A stretch of DNA of 64,000 nucleotides from Hyaloperonospora brassicae (taxonomy: Eukaryota; Oomycota; Peronosporomycetes; Peronosporales; Peronosporaceae), in the NCBI GenBank assembly GCA_947650285.1, contig CANTFL010001192.1, positions 62,001-126,000 of the forward strand. Direction: 5' to 3'. Under the pieces are notes generated by a model. The model was given only the letters and a program-made list of their open reading frames with translations. It did no database searches and had not been told where the DNA came from. Below, one piece after another: positions 27,852 through 40,116 of the stretch. The first letter of the stretch is position 1. Each line of letters opens with the position of its first letter. The position numbers were made by a program, and so were the translations under genes.

Positions 27852-30590
27852 TTGCGGACGAGATCGCGGACGATTGGGAGAGCATCATGCATTGGCATTA
27901 CGACTACATGCCGAGACTGCTATCCTCCTGAAAGGAGCGTATCTATAGAAAGGTCTGGACGACACGGCAGTTATCACTCAATCAACCCGGACGTAGTTGC
28001 CGCTGCGTTAAAGAAGCTGAAGTCAGGCAAGTCTGCCCGTCCTGACGAACTTGGCAAAATGTTCTATCGAGACAATGCATTGCCGCTCGCACCAATCCTT
28101 GTGCTGCTGTTCGTGCAATGGCTAGAGTGTGGTGTGGTGCCGGCGTCGTTCGGTAAAGCCAACATCCAGTGCCTCCAGGAGTCAGCTGCCGCGGCCTTGC
28201 TGCTGGACCACAGACTCATCGCTCCTCTGAACAGCGATAGCAAGCTATTCGTAAAAATCCTAGCTTAAAAGCTTCGTGCTCTATCACCGGGGACAATAAA
28301 AAACGCGCAAGTCGACTTTGTACCTGGTCGTGAGATCAAAACGGCTCTCGACATCCACGCAATAGCCAAAATCGCAGAAACGGTTGACGAGACGATACGT
28401 GGGTCGCTCGCGCTTCTTCTTGACTTCTCGAAGGCTTACGACCCACTCCAATGAATGTTTCTACTCGTTGATCCTACGTGGATTAGATTTTCGCGAAGGT
28501 TATGACCATGGTCGCCGTGCTCAATGAGAACACGAGTTTTCGGTTCATCGAGAACGGCTTTCTATCACAGCGGCGTGATGTGTTGTGCGGGATACAACAC
28601 AACACATCACGCCGCTGTGACAGAACGCCGTTCTACATGGATCGGTCGTTTTGACAAAAGGTGGTTGGAGCACGCGTCAATGGCATACAATTCATAGCTA
28701 CTTGATTAACGAGGATTCAGGTGCAAGAACAACGGTGCAAGTTTTGCCCATGACAAGGCAACACTTCGCGACAGTCTCTCATGGACCTGGATTGAGAACG
28801 GCGAAGTGCGGTTCACACCCACAGACAGCATGGCAAAGATGCCCATGGAAAAGCGATAGCACTTCGGTCGTTTCTGCCTCGCGATGGCGTTCAAATTCCG
28901 TCTCGCTTGAGCTAACGTCTCGCTTGAGCTAACGGCCGGGGGTGGCACCCTCATCTCGAATTAAGATGGAACTTACCAGCATCATGACTGGACGTTTAAA
29001 TAAAGCGGAACGACGCTCTCTCACTACGACTCAGGCCAACCGTGCGACGCAACCGCGCTAACTCTATGGCGGCGTGCGACCGGTCGGCAACCCGATCTTG
29101 CCGCACTACTGTCAGCTTCGGAGCACATCTAGCTCTCAAGTGCATCATGCAGTTCTGGGCAGGGAAGTATCAATGGCGACCGCACCGTGGAGTCCTGCAG
29201 AAGATTATCGCCCGACGACAACACCGACAAGGTGAACAGCAACGTGATAAGCGCGTGACATTAAAGAACATCGCGTCATCTCAGGCGGCGCAGATATGGT
29301 CGAGTGGATGGAGATACGGCAAATACGTGCAACGTTCCCGTAGGTCATACGGGGGTGTGTATCGGCTCAGGATTCAAACCTTTCCCTCGCTAGGACTGAT
29401 CAGCGAAGGTAAGGTTGTGCCCAATTTCCAAATGTTCCTACGGCGTCTACGCATCCACCAGCCATGTTCTCTAGACACAACTTGCATTGCAACGACATTG
29501 GCAACATCTCTTTGCGCTATGGGAAAGCCTCGGTGGCGCAGACGATGCTGACATCCACGTTTGGGTCTTCGCTCTTAAGCTTCCAGAACAAACCAGTAAC
29601 GCGTAGGAGGCGGCGCAAACGACGCTCGCAGAGACTGAGTAGACCCGGGAGATTATAGCGGCGGTCTTCGCGGCCTCGAACGAACTATGGCGCTTTGCGG
29701 TAGCAACATCGGCTCACGCAATCTGGACCGAGCGGCTCTGACGCCTGGAATGTTTGACCTATCGGATGAACCCCACTGAGCACTTTCACAGGCTAGTTTT
29801 TGCCGTTCGCTTGCTCGCTTTCGCGGATCGACATACCAGACCGGTGGCGGCGAAGACGGGCAAATGAAGTCTATCATGAACCTAGCGCTTGCGGATACTG
29901 TCCTACGACACGTCGAACCCTCTCCACTTAAGGCATTTGCATCAGGTAAAAAATCGGAAGTGAACTGCCTGATCTTCTTCGACGGAGGATCTCGCGGAAA
30001 CCCGGCTGCTGTGGGTCGATAATTCTCCTAGTACAAGTCCCCCAAAACACGCAGCGGAGATCACGTGGGTCGCGTGCATGACATACAGCGCGAAGACGAC
30101 AACAAGCAACCTTGAAGAAAACAGCGGACTTGTCCATGGCCTCTGACAAGCGAAGGTGAGTGGTTTAGTGCCACTGCACGTAGCGGGCGACAATGCGATG
30201 GTGCTTTAGAAGCTCCGGCTGCAACGATCCCCTCTTATGCCCCAGCTTGAAGAAGAACTATATCGAGAGGCATGAGCACTCGCCGATGATGTCGCGGTAG
30301 CCAGCTTTGCCCATTACTTCCGCGAGTACATCAAGATGGCGATTAGAGCGGCCAATATTGCGATGGACATTCGGGCATCCTCTAAGGTGTACACACCGAC
30401 TTCTCTTTACCTCGTCCGCTTGGTGGAAGAGGGTATGTGACAAGACGTCGACCACCCGCTCGAGACGTCTCTTGTCGCGGAAAGCGAGGAGCACGCAAGG
30501 CCGGCAATGGCGGCGCACGAGAGAGCAGCCGAAACACGAGAGCTTCAACGGTGGCAATCAGCCGTCCGAGGTCTTGAACTAACGTAAGTT
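27852..30590 (+). mobile_element. Decayed L1-like LINE with RT and RNase H
   Basis: RT domain start: AALKKLKSGKSARPDELGK, then LLDHRLIAPLNSDSKLFVKI, QVDFVPGREIKTALDI and SLALLLDFSKAYDPL, typical of L1-type non-LTR reverse transcriptases. The catalytic FADD region is lost: shortly after GFLSQRRDVLCGI the sequence folds back on itself (28552-28633). Downstream pieces are fragmentary. An RNase H start is clear near 29978 (FFDGGSRGNPAAVG). Multiple stops and frame changes show it is inactive. No poly-A tail or target-site duplication identified. Confidence 0.75.
28552..28633. repeat. Perfect 23-bp fold-back with extended arms inside the LINE
   Basis: 28565-28587 is the exact reverse complement of 28598-28620, with a 10-nt loop. 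Outside it, arms continue with single mismatches to GAACGGC (28552-28558) and GCCGTTC (28627-28633). The right arm replaces expected RT sequence, so it is an inverted duplication of the left arm. Confidence 0.9.
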
Positions 30591-32079
30591 TTCCGAAAGA
30601 GACGCAGTGGATTAATTGCGGCCAAACGCGTATCTCAGGTCGAAGATCGTAACTTAATATACCTCACCTTCTTCTTCATCATTAAATGCAGTCCTACTTT
30701 TTACTCCTCTTAAACTTGTCCTTATCAAAGATGCTAAATTCTTCTACACGAACAGTGTTAACGAGGTGTCGATATAAGTTCCAACCCTCTGTCAGCGCAG
30801 GTATCTGTCATTGTGTAAAAAAGAGCTGAGAGTGCCTTGTTTTCTTACGGAAGTTGACATCTCAATGAAGGCTTGTATTACATGGAGTGTCGTGGTCAAC
30901 GTAAGAGTGTTAGCGGACTGAACAATTAAGTATGTTATATCTATCAGCTACACTTATTTATTTTTGAGCGCACTATGAGCTGGCAAATTAAACGCCGTAT
31001 GTTGAGCGAAGCCGATGCGTGGCATTGAAAGTTGAAATCATATAGGCAGACATATATTCATCGCTACGGCATAACAGCAAGAAAGGGTTGGGCCTAAACG
31101 GAGTATGCATATCAATGTAGTAGAACAGAAAATTGAGGAGAGTTGAAAGGTGTTAATAAATACGCAAGACGACGGATCGTGAGACTGATGTACCATCAGA
31201 AAGCAAACACGACCGAAATGTGACGTTGAAAGGGGTCGACGTGAAACGGGATAATAAAGGAGACGACCGATCAGGAATACGCAGTGGGCAATGACTATTA
31301 TTGAACAAAACGTAGGTACCGACATAACCTGGCACTGGGCGGATATTACGTACACAAGGTGTCAGGATCACAAGCGAATTTCAACGCATGAGGGGTTATA
31401 ACGAGATGTACGGATACCGAGGGTGAAGCTGTCTAAGCACGTACCAATGTAGACGATACTGAACTTTTTTATAACTAAAAAGGTAATTCGTGGGGGCTTA
31501 GCGTTCGGAAAAATAGTTATCAACGTGAAGCGGGTTATACATCTCGCGAAAACTTTAGTAGCAAGTAGTTTTAAATACGCGCCTCATGGTACGCCCTTTC
31601 GGAGCGACATGAAATTAGTTGTAGTTCCGTAGCAATTAATTTTAGCCAAAAGAAGGCTGTCACGCCTCCATAAACAGCAGTAAACCCTTTTACTTTTCGC
31701 ACCTTCGATATCAGATCCACTATGAGCGACGATTGCAAGTGAAGACGACTACGTTTGGAATCGGCACGTGCGCACCCCAAGCATGTCATATAGGAATTTA
31801 GTTTGTCCGTGATGCTAGTAGTACATGCTGAAGTCAGAGGTGGAAACTACGTACCATTCATTGAACCCCGAAAGGCGTTTGTGGACATAAAGTATACCTT
31901 ATTTATGCAACAAATAAATTCATGACATGCTTATATCGGCACTCATATCAGGAGAACAATATCTAGAGATAAAAGTAAAGGCCCATGCCAAGATACCGGT
32001 AATTACGGTGTCTGTTATTACACAGGATATATTGCTTATCTTGGATTACGCTGGATGAATATGCAAGTAAGTGTAAGGA
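30591..32079. other. No recognisable gene
   Basis: AT-rich sequence with only short reading frames on both strands. I recognise no mobile-element motif until copia gag sequence begins near 32080. Confidence 0.4.
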
Positions 32080-33216
32080 ATTCGATGCCGTCTTCTGCAA
32101 AGATCATAATTCTCTCACCACATCGCATCGAAGTTCCTTTCGTGGGTGTCCACCTCCTTCGACTGGGCGAATTGCGACAATTACTCTGCTTGCCGTAGGT
32201 AGTCGATTCGATGAGTGTTCGACCTGGAAAACATCGTCGTTTGCATCTATGGATCAACATAATTTACAATGTTGTCCATCACAAGGCTTTCTGCACCTCT
32301 ACAGGCATCGCGGACGGCCGTCAAGTACAGAAATGATCCGTCCAGCTTCGATGAGATGACTTGGGTGCTGCAAACAACTTCATGCTCTATCCCAGTAATT
32401 ATTTTGTTGTGAAAATCTTCATCGTTCTTTTCATTGCGTGCTCCAAGGTTTGACTTCCAAGCAATCACATCTCACCTTGCCGATGGTAGTACGTCTATAC
32501 CTAACCAGCTAGGTAATTTCTAAAACCGCAACCTTGATATCCTTTGACCACACGAAACCTCATGCACAATTTGCTAAGCCGACTTGTAGAACAAACTAAT
32601 TGTCTTACTCCATGAAAGTGCAACCAATTTCGTGGAAGGATTCCGTCCCATCGATAGGTTGCAACGCGAACCTTCGTTTCATCGCGTCCGTCATGTCGAT
32701 CCTCGAATGCCCAGGGTGTACATACACTCGGTTAAAGATACCCACACTGATAAATTATACTGCGGGAAAGCCCGCCCCGCTCGGCCAGAGGTCAGGTCCC
32801 TGACCCATGCTGACGCCCGTATCTGCATGTCTTGCAGGGGACCTTCAACACATGCCGGTTGTTGCTTTCGCCGTATATTCAATTAGGTTGATGGCGACAC
32901 GTTTGAGTATATAGTGGGATGGCTTCGTATGAAGGCCCAGATGTTGATCCCTGCCCCGAAATCAGATTTCCGGTTTTCGGTACGTAACTCGGGTTAGTCC
33001 GTACTCAGTCTGATGCCTTAATCCATCTAAGAGACATCCGTCCGATTCATCCTTTCAAACAGGTCCCCGAGCATGGCCATCATTTTCTAGATAGCCTCCA
33101 CCGGCGCTGCCAAATTTTCTCTCAGGTTGTGATTGTTGGCCTTAACCTTGACATCATACCACAACGTTAGGTGCCGCTAGTGTAGCCGCACAAACAACAC
33201 GTACAGTTGGGCTCAT
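32080..33216 (-). pseudogene. Copia-type gag remnant (X2), begins in its primer-binding site
   Basis: Read leftward from ATG at 33214-33216, which lies in GATTATGAGCCCAACTG, the primer-binding-site sequence also present in copia-2. Pieces align with copia-2 gag: SVWVSLTECMYTLG, then TAVRDACRGAESLVMDNIVN and FAQSKEVDTHERN. It is frameshifted and stops near 32080, before protease. Confidence 0.7.
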
Positions 33217-33220
33217 AATC

Positions 33221-33520
33221 TATTAAACGTATGCTGCACTTGTGTAGCAGAAGTTGGAAGTAAAAGTAACATATATTGAGTGTTAACTACCCTTCGTTGT
33301 TGGCCCTACCATATGCAGTTGATGACCAGTACTGCAACTTGACCTAGTCAAGTTACACCTGACACAAATTGATCGATCCGATCACTGTGTGTCGGCCCTG
33401 GTCCCATATGACGTCCGTATGTCTACGTCTCACCTATAATCTTCAATTGAACTTCGACGTAACGACCTCCTTCCCCAGTCCTAAATTTTGAGATATCACG
33501 TCTTGATCCCACCCATCATC
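33221..33520 (-). repeat. Copia LTR shared between X (right) and X2 (left)
   Basis: Reverse complement of 50265-50562 with scattered differences. To its right is the RNase H end of a copia pol in the same orientation. To its left are the primer-binding site and gag of the same family. It therefore serves as 3' LTR of one and 5' LTR of the other. Confidence 0.7.
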
Positions 33521-35719
33521 TTGTTTGCCAATCAGATGAGGTTGCCTTTTACCTATCATGGTTCTTGCAGTCTTCACTCCAAGCTTCCATGACCGGTCAG
33601 AAACAATATCTTCTGGCACTCATCCTCAACGTCAGCATAAATCGCATTCAAGCTAAACATTCTCGTCGATTATCCATCCTTTGGGCGGGCAACAACTTCG
33701 TGAGAATGTCCGCCATCATAATCTTCGACTTCACGAGTCTTAGTATCACAGTCCGTTAACGTGCATGACGGCAGATAAATTTAAAATGGATGCCAACGTT
33801 CATCGAACTTGAGATGATCTTCTCCGCTTAAAGATGCTTGATCGCCGCTTGATTATCCACACACGTAGGCATCAGCTCGCGCACTCGAAACTCTAGTTCG
33901 ACTAGCAGTTCCCTCACGCCCAGTAATTCACGACCAGCTTGAGAGGCGGATATGAATTCCGCGTCCATCGTGCTTAACGACACCCTATCCGATTCTTGCA
34001 CAACCAAAGAACAACATCACCATCCATTGTTAGCACACATCCAGACGCCGACTTACGGTTGGCCTTGTCAGAAGCAAAATTTGCGTCGCTCGAACATTCG
34101 ATCTTGATGTCATCCGTAGTCGGCCCGACGCCGTTGATGTGTAGTTTAAAAATCTTGGACCCCTTCAAATATCGGGCGATACGTTTCGCTGTCTTCGAGT
34201 CTTTGACGGTTGCTTTGTGCGTTTGGCTCGTAGCTTGTGCACCACAAAGCAAATGTCGGGGAGGGTGCACCTTCCGATCCAAAGTAAGCCCCCGACCAAT
34301 GACTGAAACGAATTCAAACTTGTTTCACCACTCGCACCGCTCGCATGTAAGAAGTCCGAGTCCACCATGTCATCCTCGTTGCATTCATCCACGATTGGCT
34401 TCCGTTCACCATTCGCGGACTCCAACTTAAAGTTCCTTAGAAGGATTTTAATCACCACTTCTTGGTCCAATACATATTTATGGGTATCATCCAACGAGAT
34501 CTGGAGTCCCAAGAACCTTCTTCACGACGCCAAGGTCTTTGATCTGTTGTGTCTTTAATCCTGCGAAGAAAGCATCGACTACAACTTGCTTCGTACAAGT
34601 GACTAAAAGGTCATCCACATACAATCCTACCATGATCCAAGTGTCACCTTCCTAGTTGTAGTATACAAACTTATATCCGTTGTGCACTACTTGTAATCCT
34701 ATTTTCTGAGCTCTAAAAGAAGAAGCTTGCTATCAAGTCGTCTGGCTTGTTTTAGGCCGTAGAGAGATTTATCCAAAATTAGTGCAACTTCGCTGTTAGA
34801 CTTCACACCAACGCCTTCGAGCTCTCCTTCAGTCACTTGCATACCCTATGGTACTTTTATTTAGACATACAAATGTTTCTTCTTTCTTCTTACACTTGAA
34901 AATTCGATACGTTACCATGGCGTGACGACACGTTCCATCTTCCGGATATCATTAAAATTAACTTGACGGTCATCAAATCTATCGCTGTCTTAAACAACAA
35001 ATTGTAGTCGACACCAAAACCTTGTTCGTTTCCGCACACGACCAATTAAGCATTTCCGCTTAATGTCTCCGATTGATTCCGTCTTGGTCTTGTAGACCAA
35101 CTCGTTGTGCAACACGTGTGCGCTTGTTGGTGTCACGACAATCTGCCACACATCGTTCGACTTCAAGCATCCAGCACTTCGGCCATGGTCACAAGCCATT
35201 GGTCAAGATGTTCGCCTTTCATTGCTTCACCGTATTGTCTCGGATCTTGCCCGATGACGACATTCACGACGTCACGGTTTTCCGCCGAGGTGTCGTCCTT
35301 GGTCTTTTTGGTTGACTCGAGGTCGCCTACCTTGTACAATGACGCTATATGGTCCATGTAATATTTTGACCGTTGCGGATCTACTTCGCGCGTCTCGTAC
35401 CACCTTGAAGCTCTTCGTCATATGATTGATTATTAAGACGTGACTCCTTCCGACGGCGAACCGTGTCAGAATAAGTATTTCTCTTGTCATAGGGTACTTC
35501 AGCGTTTTGGACGTGTTAAGTCACCACGACCAACTTCTTCACTAAAATGTACAGTTTATACCCCTTCGTTTTGCTGCCTCGCCCAATGACGATTTCTACC
35601 TTTCCTCGCGCCCCAAATGACTTGTTTTTTTAGTCTCTATGAGCAATGCATGGTGACCCAAAAATTACGATGTATGTCAACACGGTAGTATTTTTTTGTC
35701 AAAGCCTCCATGGGAGATA
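33521..35719 (-). pseudogene. Copia X pol remnant: integrase end, RT, RNase H
   Basis: Read leftward: integrase C-terminal region (KTKGYKLYIL), linker with QDPRQYGEAMKGEHLDQW, RT pieces (LHNELVYKTKTESIGDI), then RT end and RNase H (SLVGGLLWIGRCTLPDICF, YLKGSKIFKLHINGVG, ECSSDANFASDKANRKS). It aligns with copia-2 throughout but has many stops and frame changes. Its upstream continuation is at 49290-50264; gypsy element C interrupts it at 35720. Confidence 0.75.
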
Positions 35720-36160
35720 CGTAACGGGGCACCGACGACTACGTACTGGTCTGCCAGTACGGAGTTAAATTTCACTGACAACAGTAAATGTCACTGACCT
35801 GCTATGTATAACACTAATACAGAGGAAGGTAAGCGACAAAGATAAAGACTCTAGTCGTGGTAAAAGCAAATCTATCATACAATATAAATCAAGTCCTATA
35901 ACTCTTGTTCTTTGTTTTTCCTGACTTAGTTATATTAAAATATGAAAATGTATGACGAAGTCTACTCACCACCCATTGGGAGCGTCCAGCAAGGATTGGT
36001 GGGTTGAAATAGGCACAATATCTACCAAATGAGTAGACCCTTCGGTCATCCCAACAATATCACTGTACTTCGTAATATTGTTAAAAGAATATTTAATGCA
36101 ACATTATTTGTGCCATCTTTATCACAACGGTAGCTTTATGTAACGGTCTACCCCGTTTCA
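35720..36160 (-). repeat. 3' LTR of element C
   Basis: Matches 48848-49289 almost base for base. The minus-strand polypurine tract AAGGGAGGGGTGA abuts it at 36161. It is longer than the A/B LTR and diverged in the R/U5 part, so C is a different subfamily. Confidence 0.85.
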
Positions 36161-36563
36161 TCACCCCTCCCTTGTCTTACAGTCAACGTGTGACTATCGA
36201 AACTTAATGACTACCAGTTGGGCACCATTAAGACGGGGACCACTTGTCTGGTCAGATCCATTCATACCTGACCTTATCTCGCACAGTAAAGATTCCTATG
36301 CAGGGTGACTCAAAAAGACACATTCCGTTGCTTCGTCGGCCTCTGCGTTAGATGACTCGTCCTCTGCTGCTCGTTTTCTGTCTGCAGCGCCTGTTCCTGC
36401 AGGCGTAGTGAAACACACCTCGTGCACACGATGACTTCGAGTTAGGGGTCATATACTCTGGCGAGTCAGCCACATCTGACTCGGAAAAGCCTCTAGGGCA
36501 ATGCAAAAACCTGCAGTGTCTCTTCCTTCAACTAAGGAAATGCCGAACTAACGGAACCGCGAC

Positions 36564-37450
36564 TTGAGTCAAAGTCCGTTCGGCAGTGAGAATGAGTACG
36601 GTGATGGGTATGATCACTTATCACCGCGGTCAACTCGTGCGTCCTCGCACGGTCACGTTGACGATGATGCGAGCCGTCGTCACTCTGAGCATGAAAAACG
36701 TGGTACCGGCGAAGGTACCACGTTGAAGCTTGATGAGCTTAAGTCTTGGCGTTTTCCCGAACATTTCATCGATAGATTGTCTCACGAGACAAGTCAACAC
36801 CATCGAATACCTTTATTCGATGCAACTGAGCTTCATGGCTAATGCTCCAGCGCAAAGAACTTTCGCGCTGAAGAAGACATTTATCTCGATGCTTTCCATA
36901 AGCATCGATGGTGCAATGGTAACCATAAGAGTGAATAGATCTCTCTTTTGGCAGCGTGGTATGCGTTGGTCCAAAATGTAAAGAATTTTTGACGTGAAGC
37001 GTCGCTCCAAAGACTTGATGCCATACGCATCAAGTTTGAGGAACGAACACCAACCAGTGCAATATACTGGCTGCATCAATCGAGACACGCATTCCTTGTC
37101 TCACAGGGGGTTACCCTTGTGCGAGTTGTGTCGAGAACTCGCAACGCGCTAATAGGAAATTGTATTTACTAAGTTCAACTTGGAGAAGGGCACACATCTC
37201 AGCTGAGATGCGGGACGCGATTACAAACTTGCAATCATTCTACAAGCACCAACAGCGGGTGTTTACAGATGGGTCCGAGGACCAATCGGATGAGTCTCGT
37301 CGTACTGGCGGACGAGACCCTCAATATCAGCAATCAGCTGGGATCGAGGCTCCCAGCTGTCATACGATGGTGGTACCCACCCCAGCGGACAAGGTAACTT
37401 GTCCGCTCCCCTTTCTTCACGCGTTGGCTCAAGATACACCTCAATGAAAG
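36564..37450 (+). pseudogene. Antisense reading frame, copy C (decayed)
   Basis: Homologous to the antisense frames of A and B. It keeps SRRHSEHEKRGTGEGTTLKL, FPEHFIDRLSHETS, LFDATELHG, LLAAWYALVQNVKNF and AEMRDAITNLQSFYKH, then DGSEDQSDESRRTGGRDPQY through a position where A and B have TAA. It has its own stops (for example after LFDATELHG), but these are at different positions from those in A and B. It lies antisense to the 3' end of C pol. Confidence 0.6.
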
Positions 37451-38369
37451 AGTCGGCCACCGTGAGAAGACACCAGTGGTTCCGGGGGTGGTAGAAAAAC
37501 AAAATCCGGCTCAGCTGCCGGACCTGCAGGAGATTTTGGGGCACCATAAACGCGTCCTTACCGAGTTAGGGTAGGACGTGGCACGTAAATAATCTTCGGC
37601 ATGACTTTCAGACGACCTTGCGCCGTTGCCGTACCGATCGGGAGAAAGACTGATCAGGTTTTGCGTTCGCTCAGCTTAAGAACGAACGCGAATTTATCTC
37701 CTATGCGCCGAGCTAATATCGGCTCGTCGCAAGACTGCGTTGTTGAAGTACCAACATGAAAGTTTGGATCGTGATCACAAGAACCTCTTGAGAATGCATG
37801 AGTGTGGCGGCTGTCTTCGTTCTCATAAGAGGCCTCGTTCTGATAGTACAGGCGGAGACGACTAAAATAGAGCGTAGGATGTATTTGCAGCCAACGAGGC
37901 AACTTGATCGTGTATGCCTTGCCATATCGATGCGATACACGGAACGAACCGATATATTGAGGCAGCAATTTACTACTGACGACATTAGTGACTACATGTA
38001 TAGGTAGGAACACCCAAGACACTAATGCTAATATATTAACTGTAGATGAGCAAACGTTTGCTCTTCAATACTCATCAGCGTTACATTTCTGTCGGTTCAC
38101 CACGTTGGCGATATCATCCTGCACGTAACGTAGCACTGGTTTTCGGAATAAAGGATTTTCTCCTGCTGAATCTGTTAATTTTTTAGTTTCAGAATGCTCA
38201 ATGGGCATGTCTGAGGTTTGTATCTCTTCTTCTGATGGTGTCACCATCCTCGCTCGTAGCATCATTAGCGATGGTGAAAAGTAGCATCGTTATCATTATT
38301 GATTCAGCAAGAGCATATTCGTTATTGCTAAAATTGTATCTTCGTCGTTGTCGACCTCGTCGACATCGC
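37263..38369 (-). pseudogene. Integrase C-terminal domain and chromodomain remnants of element C
   Basis: Chromodomain remnant at 37263-37547 (WVPPSYDSWEPRSQLIADIE, LVRQYDETHPIGP) and SH3-like integrase C-terminal domain at 37654-38022 (YIGSFRVSHRYGKAYTIKLP). Frames are broken. Continues at 43512 beyond copia-1. Confidence 0.75.
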
Positions 38370-38702
38370 TGTTGAAGATCGGGATATAGAGTCACGATGT
38401 GCGGCACGACATGTCAGATCAAGTTGGTGTCGGCGACTGTTTGCATGTGTATAAGAGGACAGTCGACAGATGAAGGGGCTGCAAAGATGGGTGAAGAAGC
38501 TTGCAGTTGCCAACAGACAGGAAGCGCGTCGTCGGAGTGGTGGCGAATGGTAGCGCAGAGACAGTAAGTCGACCTAGTAAGAGCGGCAGATACAGAGACA
38601 TAGTGTGCGAGATAGCGAGCAGAATAGCTAGGACATAACGGCACACTTTGAATATCACTTTCCTTTCTACCTCATCAAGTGCAAGATCAACATTGGCTAA
38701 CA
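38370..38702 (+). repeat. 5' LTR of copia-1
   Basis: TGTTGAAG...GGCTAACA, 333 bp. Differs from the 3' LTR at roughly three sites (for example CATGTCAG versus CATGCCAG). Confidence 0.92.
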
Positions 38703-38714
38703 GGGTATGAGCCC
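38703..38714 (+). other. Primer-binding site of copia-1 overlapping the gag ATG
   Basis: GGGTATGAGCCC directly after the LTR. Copia-2 has GGTTATGAGCCC. Both resemble the complement of the initiator-tRNA anticodon arm, as in half-tRNA priming known for Drosophila copia. The ATG at 38707-38709 starts gag. Confidence 0.6.
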
Positions 38715-40116
38715 AAACCCAATGGCTCCTCCGACTGATGAAATGACGACTTCTGCACCTGCAGACCACGGCCACGAAAGGGCCGGCGTTTTAAGCGATA
38801 ACCTAGCCCACGAAAGAGGTGCGGGGACCGACGAAAGGATTATCACAATGGTAAATGCACTCACGGATCGCATGCAAGCGCTCGAGGCGTCGCAGATTTA
38901 GATCGACGAGGACAAGCGACTGCGAGGCGCGATCGACAGTGGCATTTTGCTTCAGCGCTGGGACGCGACATGGGCGGTACGACTCCACATCGTGACGCGC
39001 TAGGGAATGATGCTCCGAGGCAGCCGCGTGGACGTGTTCGCGTGACGCAACCAGGTGAATCGATATTCCAGCAGTTCGATCCACAGTATGTCGGTCCGCG
39101 ACAGCCAGCGGGCGCTGCTCGACCACAGGCGCCGCGCTATGCGCCAGTGTCGCCTCCAGATTTGAAGACGCTCATGCGCCTGTGCCACCAACGCAGCAGG
39201 CACCGACGCAGGAGTTGCCGTTGCGTGTCCCGGACGCACGTCAACGTAAGCTTGCTATTCGCAAGATTGATGGTACAGAACTATACCAGGGTCTCGGATC
39301 GGGTTTTGCTGACTGGGGTCGCACGTTCTTGCGCCAAGTCACTATGGCGTAGCAGGCCTGCGGATTTGCATGGACTGAAGATTTCAAGGTCGACTTACTG
39401 GGACACTACCTAAGTGGGACAGCAGAGCGGTACTACCAAAACAAGTGGACGTTTGCTGGCTCGAAGAAGACTCTCTCGATCACGCTATGGGCCGGTTGCT
39501 ACACACATTCAAGACTACAATCACGGCGTCGCAAAGTGTGAAGCTTTTCACTGCAAGGAAGGATTTTCAAGAGATCGTGGCCTGAACACTACCTGTATAT
39601 GGTTGCTGTATGCGATGCCTGCGGTAGAGGTGCAAAAGAACAAGTTCTCGACAACATTGTATACTATGCGTCGGCTCATCTTACAACAGTTTTGATGGCC
39701 AAGTACAATAATGACCGAAACGATCATTTGCGCCAAGCTGAAGAGCTTGCGCATTTTGCGCAGTCTGTTGAGCTCGAGAACAAGACCGGAAGGACGTTGG
39801 GATGGGAGTTAGTCGCCGCTGTCACTGATGAAAGACGTCGCAAGGAGACATGTTCATGCTACAGCTGTGGCAAACAAGGTCATTTAAAGATTGACTGCAG
39901 GTCAAAAGGGAACGTCAACAAGAGTGCCAAGAACGACGGCGAGGTGGTTCTTACTACTTATGACGACAGCGACAATGTGAACGACGACTGGATACTCGAC
40001 AGCGGTGCCAGTCGACACCTGGTGAACGACGATCGCCTGCTGATCGACGCAGAGATTTGCAACGATGTAGTCTCGCTAGCTGATAACGAGAAGGTCATCT
40101 GTCCAAGGTCGGTAGT
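38707..40116 (+). pseudogene. Copia-1 gag and protease start
   Basis: Starts MSPNPMAPPTDEM inside the primer-binding site and is interrupted by stops and frame changes. The clear part is 39599-40116: gag end with the block VYYASAHLTTVLMAKYNNDR, zinc knuckle CYSCGKQGHLKIDC and protease active site WILDSGASRHLVND. Confidence 0.8.
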
